The position numbers and the translations under genes are program-made. Shown piece after piece: positions 17,035 through 23,120 of a stretch of DNA of 23,120 nucleotides (position 1 is its first letter; each line of letters starts with the position of its first letter). The DNA comes from GCA-002282575 sp964646525 (GTDB lineage Bacteria; Pseudomonadota; Gammaproteobacteria; Thiomicrospirales; Thiomicrospiraceae). Where the stretch lies: assembly GCA_964646525.1 (NCBI GenBank), contig CAZYER010000026.1, forward strand, positions 1-23,120, written 5' to 3'. Below the pieces are notes generated by a model. That model had not been told where the DNA came from and ran no database searches. It saw only the letters and a program-made list of their open reading frames with translations.

Positions 17035-17751
17035 TTACTCCTTGGTTACAAGCGTGCCCACATCTTCGCCGCGCACAATCGCCGCTAAAGCACCTTCGCT
17101 AAACATATCAAACACACGAATCGGCATCGACTGCTCTTGGCACAATACGAAAGCCGCTGTATCCATCACCGCCAATTGCTTATCTAAGGCTTCACGATAA
17201 GTCAACCGAACATAACGCGTGGCTTTTGGATCTTTCTTAGGATCGGCTGTGTAAATACCGTCCACTTTCGTCGCTTTCAGCACCAATTCACAGGATAACT
17301 CAGCGGCACGCAAGGCAGCTGCCGTATCGGTAGTGAAATAAGGCGAACCCGTACCACCAGGCAAAATAACAACCTTACCTTCACTTAAGGCTTGACGCGC
17401 AGCAAAAGCATCAAAGGCAGGTAAAGCACCGTCCACACCCAATCCCGAATAAACAGCGACATCAACACCCAAACTACTGAGCGTATCACGTAACGCCAAA
17501 CCATTCATCATGGTCGCTAGCATACCCATTTGATCGGCAGTAGCGCGGTGAATACCCTGACCGACCGAAGCCGCACCACGGAACAAGTTGCCGCCACCGA
17601 CCACAATCGCCACTTGCGTACCTTGTTGCGCCAGCTGTGCCACTTGACGACAAACCCCGAGGAGAACCTCGGGGTCATAGCCAAAACCTGCACTACCAGC
17701 CAGCGCTTCTCCGCTAAATTTGAGCAGAATGCGTTTGATTGGTACCGACAT
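17035..17751 (-). CDS. pyrH: Uridylate kinase (UMP kinase)
   Basis: Hexameric bacterial UMP kinase of the amino acid kinase fold, converting UMP to UDP for RNA, DNA and sugar nucleotides; usually GTP-activated and UTP-inhibited. The 238-residue protein has KFSGEAL, VVGGGNLFRG, MLATMMNGLALRD, LPGGTGSPYFTTDTAA and KVDGIYTADPKKDP, covering the UMP and ATP sites in order. The ATG lies 3 bases after the tsf stop, with a ribosome site within the tsf end. The tsf-pyrH-frr order is standard. Confidence 0.98.
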   Translation of the reverse strand: MSVPIKRILLKFSGEALAGSAGFGYDPEVLLGVCRQVAQLAQQGTQVAIVVGGGNLFRGAASVGQGIHRATADQMGMLATMMNGLALRDTLSSLGVDVAVYSGLGVDGALPAFDAFAARQALSEGKVVILPGGTGSPYFTTDTAAALRAAELSCELVLKATKVDGIYTADPKKDPKATRYVRLTYREALDKQLAVMDTAAFVLCQEQSMPIRVFDMFSEGALAAIVRGEDVGTLVTKE

Positions 17752-17754
17752 GGA

Positions 17755-18642
17755 TTACTTGCCTTGCATAGCAGCAGCGGTAGCAGCGACTTCTGCCGCG
17801 AAGTCGACTGTTTCTTTAACAATGCCTTCGCCCACTTCTAAACGTACAAAGTGTTTGACGGTAACATTGTTTTTCTTCAACAAGTTACCCACAGTAGTGT
17901 CAGGGTCTTTAACGAAAGGTTGGCTTAATAACGTCACTTCTTCCATAAATTTACGAATAGCGCCTTCAACCATTTTTTCAACGATATTCGCTGGCTTGCC
18001 GCTTTCATCCGCTTTGGTTTGTGCAATTGCGCGTTCACGTTCGATGGTTTCCGCATCCACACCTGTCGCGTCAATAGCAATCGGACGACTTGCCGCTACG
18101 TGCATCGCTAAATCACGACCAAAGGATTCATCACCACCTTCTAAGTTAACAACCACACCGATTTTGTCACCATGACGGTAAGTACCAATTGCACCTGAAG
18201 TTTCGATGATTTCAAAACGACGGATGCTCATGTTTTCGCCAATTTTCGCAATTAACTCACGACGACGCTCATCAACCGTTTTGCCGTCGGCCATTTTCGC
18301 CGCTAACAAGCTGTCGATGTCGGTTGCGTTGCTGTCTAGTGCCGCTTGAGCTGCTGCATTAGCAAACTCGTTGAACTCATCACTTTTACCAACGAAGTCA
18401 GTTTCACAGTTAGCTTCAACAATGGCAGCGCGTTTTTTATCAGCGTTCATCACGATAGCGATGGTGCCTTCTGCTGCTGTACGACCCGCTTTTTTATCCG
18501 CTTTTGCCATACCTTTAGCGCGCAACAGGTCAACTGCTTTTTCCATGTCGCCGCCTGTTTCAGTCAACGCACCTTTACACTCCATCATGCCTACGCCAGT
18601 ACGTTCACGTAATTCTTTTACCATGCCTGCAGTAATTGCCAT
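17755..18642 (-). CDS. tsf: Elongation factor Ts
   Basis: Guanine nucleotide exchange factor for EF-Tu. The 295-residue length is normal for Proteobacteria. The N-terminal UBA-like domain (VKELRERTGVGMMECKGAL) and the exchange motif TDFVGK (residues 81-86, inserting Asp and Phe into EF-Tu) are clear, followed by two core subdomains and the C-terminal module. The ATG has an AAGGAA ribosome site. It is separated from rpsB by 129 bases containing a strong terminator hairpin, so its level is probably set partly by readthrough from the rpsB promoter. Confidence 0.98.
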   Translation of the reverse strand: MAITAGMVKELRERTGVGMMECKGALTETGGDMEKAVDLLRAKGMAKADKKAGRTAAEGTIAIVMNADKKRAAIVEANCETDFVGKSDEFNEFANAAAQAALDSNATDIDSLLAAKMADGKTVDERRRELIAKIGENMSIRRFEIIETSGAIGTYRHGDKIGVVVNLEGGDESFGRDLAMHVAASRPIAIDATGVDAETIERERAIAQTKADESGKPANIVEKMVEGAIRKFMEEVTLLSQPFVKDPDTTVGNLLKKNNVTVKHFVRLEVGEGIVKETVDFAAEVAATAAAMQGK

Positions 18643-18729
18643 TTTTTTGTTCCTTCATCATCAATTGTGTTTGAAAACCGCTGAAACCAGCCACTTTCAT
18701 TGTATGCTTGCGCTTGTGACGCTTTTATG

Positions 18730-18755
18730 AAAAAAGGGGGCATCTAAGCCCCCTT
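18730..18755 (-). terminator. Rho-independent terminator or attenuator between rpsB and tsf
   Basis: On the minus strand the stem AAGGGGGC pairs perfectly with GCCCCCTT around the six-base loop TTAGAT and is followed directly by a T-run (six T in a row, counting the end of the stem). It lies soon after the rpsB stop and upstream of tsf. A similar hairpin separates rpsB from tsf in Escherichia coli, where it lets part of the transcripts continue into tsf. Confidence 0.9.
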
Positions 18756-18771
18756 CTTTCTTGAGCTTGAA

Positions 18772-19512
18772 TTACGCTGCTTCTACAGTCGCTTCAACGA
18801 ACTCATCTTCTGCAGCCGCACCAGTTGTGATGCTGGCTTTCGCTTCGATAATTGCATCAGCCGCTGATTCTAAGTAAAGCTTGATGGCACGAACCGCGTC
18901 ATCGTTACCTGGAATAACGTAATCAACTAACGCTGGATCGTTGTTGGTATCGACCACACCAATCACAGTAATACCTAATTTTTTCGCTTCTAGAATCGCG
19001 TTATGCTCAACGCCTGTGTCGATAACGAAAATTGCATCAGGCATTTGACGCATATCTTTAATACCGCCCAAAGAACGCTCTAAACGCTCTAGTTCACGCG
19101 CTTGCATAAGTGCTTCTTTCTTCGTTAAACGCTCAGCAGTGCCATCTTGTAAGTTGCTTTCGAGCTCACGCAAACGACGAATTGACTGCTTAACTGTTTT
19201 AAAGTTAGTCAACATACCACCTAACCAACGGTGGTTTACGTAAGGCATACCGCAACGCGTTGCTTCTTCTGCAATCACGTCTTGTGCCGCGCGTTTGGTA
19301 CCGACAAACAACACAGTACCACGAGAAGCAGCCACTTTGCTCACTGCATTGAGCGCATCGTGGAACATAGGCAGAGTTTGCTCTAGGTTAACAATGTGAA
19401 TTTTGTTACGTGAACCGAAAATGTACTGACCCATTTTGGGGTTCCAGTAGCGAGTTTGGTGACCGAAATGGACGCCTGCTTCTAGCAGTTGGCGCATAGA
19501 TACTTTAGCCAT
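18772..19512 (-). CDS. rpsB: 30S ribosomal protein S2
   Basis: Small-subunit ribosomal protein that binds late and anchors S1. The 246-residue product opens with MAKVSMRQLLEAGVHFGHQT and includes VNHRWLGGMLTNFKTVKQSI and IPGNDDAVRAIKLYL, all hallmarks of S2. I place the start at the ATG at 19510-19512, which has an AAGGAAAA ribosome site; the frame remains open upstream to 19575 but those residues are not part of S2 and overlap the structured leader. It is transcribed away from map. Autoregulation by S2 through the leader is likely by analogy. Confidence 0.98.
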   Translation of the reverse strand: MAKVSMRQLLEAGVHFGHQTRYWNPKMGQYIFGSRNKIHIVNLEQTLPMFHDALNAVSKVAASRGTVLFVGTKRAAQDVIAEEATRCGMPYVNHRWLGGMLTNFKTVKQSIRRLRELESNLQDGTAERLTKKEALMQARELERLERSLGGIKDMRQMPDAIFVIDTGVEHNAILEAKKLGITVIGVVDTNNDPALVDYVIPGNDDAVRAIKLYLESAADAIIEAKASITTGAAAEDEFVEATVEAA

Positions 19513-19544
19513 GAAATTTTCCTTTTCTTGGGTTTTGCCTCTAC

Positions 19545-19595
19545 ATTCCCCGACCTTACTAAGCCTTGCGGCCACCCAGTAAGCGGTGACGGAAT
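19545..19595 (-). promoter_or_regulatory. Structured rpsB mRNA leader, candidate S2 autoregulatory element
   Basis: Minus-strand RNA here can fold as nested stems: an outer ATTCC/GGAAT pair (19591-19595 with 19545-19549), a middle CTTACT/AGTAAG stem (19578-19583 with 19555-19560), and an apical GGC/GCC stem (19570-19572 with 19563-19565) capped by a GCAA tetraloop. It ends about 30 bases before the rpsB start. In Escherichia coli and relatives S2 represses rpsB-tsf through a conserved leader structure; equivalence here is inferred from position and fold. Confidence 0.5.
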
Positions 19596-19606
19596 ATATG
19601 TGGAGT

Positions 19607-19634
19607 GTTAAAATAGTCCCTAACGGGAATTCAA
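19607..19634 (-). promoter_or_regulatory. Weak candidate promoter for rpsB
   Basis: The minus strand shows TTGAAT (19629-19634) and TTTAAC (19607-19612) with a 16-base spacer, each matching four of six consensus bases. It is placed correctly upstream of the structured leader. No better pair is evident in the 198-base divergent gap, but the match is modest. Confidence 0.3.
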
Positions 19635-19710
19635 GAGTGCATTTATACGCTATTTGACGATTTTTTTCAAGTTATTCTTGCTACAGTTTATCATTAAGGA
19701 CATCCAGCGC

Positions 19711-20505
19711 ATGAGCGATCAAAGTAACCCAACCAGCAATGTCATTATTAAAACGCCGTCACAGATCGCCGGCATGCGCGTTGCAGGCAAAATGGCAGCC
19801 GATGTGTTGGTAATGTTAAGTGAACACATTAAACCCGGTGTTACCACCGATGAATTAGATCGCCTTGCCTACAACATGATCGTCAATGAACAACAGGCTA
19901 TTCCTGCTTGCTTAAACTACAAAGGCTTTCCCCGCTCCATTTGTACCAGTATCAACCACCAAGTCTGTCACGGTATTCCAGGCGATAAAAAACTCAAAGA
20001 TGGTGACATCGTTAATATTGATGTAACCGTTATCAAAGACGGCTTTTTTGGCGATACCAGCATGATGTTTGAAGTGGGTAAGCCCACCATTCGTGGTAGC
20101 CGCATCTGTAAAATTGCGCATGAATGTCTTTGGGTGGGCATTAATTTGGTAAAACCAGGTGTCACGCTCGGAGATATTGGCTACGCCATTCAGCGCCACG
20201 CCGAGCGTAATCACTGCTCAGTGGTAGAAGAATATTGTGGGCATGGCGTTGGCTTGGCTTTCCACGAAGAACCCCACGTCATGCATTATGGACGTCAAGG
20301 TGAAGGACTGGTGTTACAGCCCGGCATGACTTTCACCATTGAGCCAATGATTAACTTGGGCAAAAAATACATTAAGGTGTTACCCGATGGTTGGACAGTG
20401 GTGACAAAAGACCGCACCCTATCTGCTCAATGGGAGCACACCCTTGCCGTCACCGAAACTGGCGTAGAAATCTTAACACTACGCCCTGGAGAAGCTCGAC
20501 TATGA
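19711..20505 (+). CDS. map: Type I methionine aminopeptidase
   Basis: Cytoplasmic dinuclear metalloprotease removing the initiator methionine from new proteins. The 264-residue protein has all five metal ligands: Asp104 (VNIDVTV), Asp115 (FFGDTS), His178 (CGHGVG), Glu211 (FTIEPM) and Glu242 (QWEHT), plus the substrate-contacting His87 in VCHGIP. I chose the ATG at 19711 (MSDQSNPTSN) because it has an AAGGA ribosome site and normal length; the frame extends 19 codons further upstream into sequence without a ribosome site. It is divergent from rpsB, as in Escherichia coli, and its stop overlaps the glnD start. Confidence 0.97.
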   Translation: MSDQSNPTSNVIIKTPSQIAGMRVAGKMAADVLVMLSEHIKPGVTTDELDRLAYNMIVNEQQAIPACLNYKGFPRSICTSINHQVCHGIPGDKKLKDGDIVNIDVTVIKDGFFGDTSMMFEVGKPTIRGSRICKIAHECLWVGINLVKPGVTLGDIGYAIQRHAERNHCSVVEEYCGHGVGLAFHEEPHVMHYGRQGEGLVLQPGMTFTIEPMINLGKKYIKVLPDGWTVVTKDRTLSAQWEHTLAVTETGVEILTLRPGEARL

Positions 20506-23084
20506 CCTTAGCTGCCCCGCTACTGGTTCAATCCTTGCACGATAGCAAAGAATCCATTCGTGTGGGCAGACAACTGCTGACTAACTTACAAGAACAACAA
20601 TGGTTGCGTTTTGAAAGTAAAGCTCCCATTCAACATCTCATTAGCGAACGCACCAACTTTATCGACCAACTGCTTCGCCGCGTCTGGAAACACCACATTG
20701 GCCAAACACAACGCTTATGCCTAGTCGCTGTAGGCGGCTATGGACGTGCTGAGCTTCATCCCTTTTCGGACATTGATATTTTAATATTGATTCCCGAAGA
20801 AGGTGTTAATGCAGAAGAACAGCGCCAGCTAGAAACCTTTATCACCTACTTGTGGGATATTGGATTACAAGTCGGCCACGCCATTCGCAGTTTGAAAGAC
20901 TGTTACGACATGGGAAAATCGGATTTATCGACAGCGACCAATTATATTGAGGCTCGTTGGCTCATTGGTCACTACGAAGACTTTGACCAACTGCGACAAC
21001 TCTGGCGTAAGCGGGATTTTTGGCCCAGTCGTGACTTTTTCAAAGCTAAGGTAGACGAACAAACCGCTCGTCATAATAAAGCACACGATGTACTGGCACA
21101 ATTAGAACCCAATATTAAAGAAAGCCCTGGCGGACTGCGCGATATTCACACCCTCGCCTGGGTAGCCAAGCGCCATTTTGACGCCAACAGTTTGCAACAA
21201 CTGGTGAGTGTCGGTTTTTTATCGGTCAATGAATATAATGACCTAGAAAGGGCGATGCGATTCCATTGGCGTGTGCGTTTTGTGCTACATCATCTTACCC
21301 AGCGCAAAGAAGAACGCCTCTTATTTGAGCACCAAAAACGCATTGCCGAACAGCTTGGCTACCGAGAGATCGACGGCAAACTCGCCGTTGAAAACTTCAT
21401 GCAAGACTACTACCGCAATGCCAAAACCATCCAGCGACTGAACGCTCTGTTACTTCAACACTTTCGTGAGGACATTTTTGCCTCTCCCAAACCCAATATC
21501 CAAACCCTGAATGAACACTTTTCACTGATTGATAAATCACTCAACGTCAACAGCGAACAAGTCTTTATTCACAACCCAATACAACTTTTGCACTGCTTTG
21601 TACTGCTAACCGATCCCCGTGTCGAAAACATTCGCTCACAAACACAACGCATCATTCAAAACTATGCGCATTTAGTGAATGAAGCCTTCTGTCAGCAAGC
21701 CGAAACTTGGCATGTCTTTCGTTATTTGCTTCAGCAGCGTCAAGGCGTCACCCGCTCATTACGCACCATGCACGCCTTGGGGCTATTAGGTCGGTTGCTG
21801 CCCGCTTTTCATCGCATTACAGGGCTCATGCAGTTTGATCTGTTTCATGCTTACACCGTCGATGAACACACTCTTTTTGTGGTGCGTAATCTGCGTGGCT
21901 TTTTAAGACGTACACCCGAGGCGCAAGAAGCCTACGCCTTTGCCTGCGATCTAGCACAACAGATCGAGCAACCCGACCTATTGTTGCAGGCTGGTTTATT
22001 CCACGATATTGCTAAAGGAAGGGGTGGCGATCATGCCCTGCTAGGTGCACAAGATGCACGAGCATTTGCGCAACAAGCGCAGCTTAGCGACACAGAAGGT
22101 CAACTACTCAGTTGGCTGGTGGAAGCGCACCTGCTCATGTCACACACAGCACAGAAAAAAGATATTAGCGATCCTCAAGTCATTGAAGCCTTCTGCCAAT
22201 CAGTCATGAGCCTAGAGCGACTCAACTATCTTTATTTACTTACCGTGGCTGATATTTGCGCCACTTCGCCAGTTGTTTGGAATGGTTGGAAAGACAATCT
22301 GTTAAAAACACTTTATCACCGCGCTCAACATTACTTTGCCAAACAACCTCAGCATGATGACCAACAAAAAGCCATGCTCGCTCGATTCAATAGCGACGAT
22401 CAACAGCGCTTAACACACCTCTGGACCAGCCTAGCAGATACCCATTATCAACAACAACAAACTGCTGACGACTTACTGAGACACGCCCAAGTATGGCTGG
22501 AAAGCAGCCATCCCTTACCGATCGCCTCCTTGGCTCCTTCTCCCGTAAAAGGCGTTAGTAGTCTGCTGATTTTTGCTGATGATCATCCCAGTGCTTGGCT
22601 TATATTGACAGCTGCCTTTGATCAAGCCAAACTCAACATTGTCGATGCCAAACTCTACACTAACAATCAACAACAAGCACTGATTGAACTGAAATTTTTA
22701 TCGCCCAAACACTGGTCTGAAGATGAGCAAAATACTTGGCTACAACGGTTACTGTACAGTTTACATCAGCACCAGTTACCCACAACACCCTTCTTTCAAA
22801 AACCCAATAGCCGCCAGCAACAATTTAGTATTAAAACGCAGGTCAACATTAACCGCCTGACCGATCACAGCGAAGTGAGCTTGATCAGTCGAGACCGACC
22901 TGGACTACTTTACCGTTGTGCACTGGTATTTCATGAGCAAGGCATCAACCTCATTTCCGCTCGAATCAGCACAGCGGGTTTACGGGTTGAAGACGTTTTT
23001 TTAATGCGTAACCGTGATGGCAAAGCCCTAAGTGACGAAGAGGCAAAAGCTCTAGCATCCGCACTGGAACAAGCATTAGTATGA
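20502..23084 (+). CDS. glnD: Bifunctional uridylyltransferase / uridylyl-removing enzyme GlnD
   Basis: Nitrogen sensor that uridylylates PII proteins when glutamine is low and removes UMP when it is high. The 860-residue protein has a nucleotidyltransferase domain with VGGYGRAELHPFSDIDI (Gly78-Gly79 and Asp90, Asp92), a linker rich in helices (KESPGGLRDIH), an HD hydrolase domain with LFHDIAKGRGGDH (His501-Asp502), and two C-terminal ACT domains (about 680-750 and 790-860; RDRPGLLYRCA) that bind glutamine. The start is the ATG of an ATGA overlap with the map stop, with GGAGAA upstream; the frame is open further upstream inside map, but only this start gives a normal N-terminus. dapD, which often follows, is beyond the window. 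Confidence 0.97.
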   Translation: MTLAAPLLVQSLHDSKESIRVGRQLLTNLQEQQWLRFESKAPIQHLISERTNFIDQLLRRVWKHHIGQTQRLCLVAVGGYGRAELHPFSDIDILILIPEEGVNAEEQRQLETFITYLWDIGLQVGHAIRSLKDCYDMGKSDLSTATNYIEARWLIGHYEDFDQLRQLWRKRDFWPSRDFFKAKVDEQTARHNKAHDVLAQLEPNIKESPGGLRDIHTLAWVAKRHFDANSLQQLVSVGFLSVNEYNDLERAMRFHWRVRFVLHHLTQRKEERLLFEHQKRIAEQLGYREIDGKLAVENFMQDYYRNAKTIQRLNALLLQHFREDIFASPKPNIQTLNEHFSLIDKSLNVNSEQVFIHNPIQLLHCFVLLTDPRVENIRSQTQRIIQNYAHLVNEAFCQQAETWHVFRYLLQQRQGVTRSLRTMHALGLLGRLLPAFHRITGLMQFDLFHAYTVDEHTLFVVRNLRGFLRRTPEAQEAYAFACDLAQQIEQPDLLLQAGLFHDIAKGRGGDHALLGAQDARAFAQQAQLSDTEGQLLSWLVEAHLLMSHTAQKKDISDPQVIEAFCQSVMSLERLNYLYLLTVADICATSPVVWNGWKDNLLKTLYHRAQHYFAKQPQHDDQQKAMLARFNSDDQQRLTHLWTSLADTHYQQQQTADDLLRHAQVWLESSHPLPIASLAPSPVKGVSSLLIFADDHPSAWLILTAAFDQAKLNIVDAKLYTNNQQQALIELKFLSPKHWSEDEQNTWLQRLLYSLHQHQLPTTPFFQKPNSRQQQFSIKTQVNINRLTDHSEVSLISRDRPGLLYRCALVFHEQGINLISARISTAGLRVEDVFLMRNRDGKALSDEEAKALASALEQALV

Positions 23085-23120
23085 CCTACCAATAACTGAG
23101 CACCTTAAAAACGCTTTTAC
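23085..23120. other. Short non-coding tail after glnD
   Basis: The last 36 bases hold no start of a recognisable gene and no hairpin; nothing further can be said. Confidence 0.5.

Noticed and set aside
17720..18175. 151-codon plus-strand frame opposite tsf
   Set aside because: Ser/Thr-rich antisense of a highly conserved gene with no ribosome site or homology signal.
19638..19700. TTGACG on the plus strand as a -35 for map
   Set aside because: No -10 hexamer occurs at 16-19 bases; the nearest candidate, TACAGT, is 22 bases away.
1..23120. A CRISPR array, tRNA, prophage or multi-gene defence island
   Set aside because: No spaced direct repeats, cloverleaf sequences, phage structural genes or defence gene sets were found; apart from arsJ/gapdh, the IS scrap and uma2, every gene belongs to the conserved core cluster.

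Overview
The window is a 23 kb piece of a gammaproteobacterial chromosome of moderate GC content. It carries the conserved translation and envelope cluster in the order rpsB-tsf-pyrH-frr-uppS-cdsA-rseP-bamA-skp-lpxD-fabZ-lpxA-lpxB-rnhB-dnaE on the minus strand. The map-glnD pair diverges from rpsB on the plus strand. This order, a full-length GlnD and the Skp-LpxD-FabZ-LpxA-LpxB block are typical of Gammaproteobacteria. I cannot name the genus with confidence.

Layout, left to right. Positions 1-2148 are an accessory patch downstream of dnaE: arsJ (organoarsenical efflux permease, running off the left edge), a 5'-truncated ArsJ-associated GAPDH gene, and a scrap of an IS3-like insertion sequence whose probable end lies two bases past the dnaE stop codon. 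Then come dnaE (2151-5675), a Uma2-family nuclease-like gene (5730-6278) wedged between dnaE and rnhB, and the lipid A genes lpxB, lpxA and lpxD with fabZ (6921-10425). The outer-membrane biogenesis genes skp and bamA and the site-2 protease gene rseP run to 14926. cdsA and uppS (phospholipid and undecaprenyl synthesis) and the translation and nucleotide genes frr, pyrH, tsf and rpsB run to 19512. The divergent region holds a structured rpsB leader. map and glnD occupy 19711-23084.

How the genes work together: rpsB/tsf/frr serve ribosome function; pyrH supplies UDP; uppS supplies the C55 lipid carrier; cdsA supplies CDP-diacylglycerol; lpxA/lpxD/lpxB with fabZ balance lipid A against fatty-acid synthesis; bamA/skp assemble outer-membrane proteins; and rseP links envelope stress to gene expression. 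Most junctions from tsf to rnhB overlap or leave only a few bases, and several genes start at GTG or TTG, which suggests translational coupling.

The main departures from the usual cluster are: (i) no dxr either between frr and uppS or between cdsA and rseP; (ii) an arsenic module with IS debris where accA often follows dnaE; (iii) a uma2 insertion with its own extended -10 promoter; (iv) an altered N-terminal glycine-rich motif in LpxB; (v) paired inverted repeats between skp and lpxD. No CRISPR array, tRNA, rRNA, prophage or clearly new defence system is visible. No gene-free stretch exceeds 300 bases.
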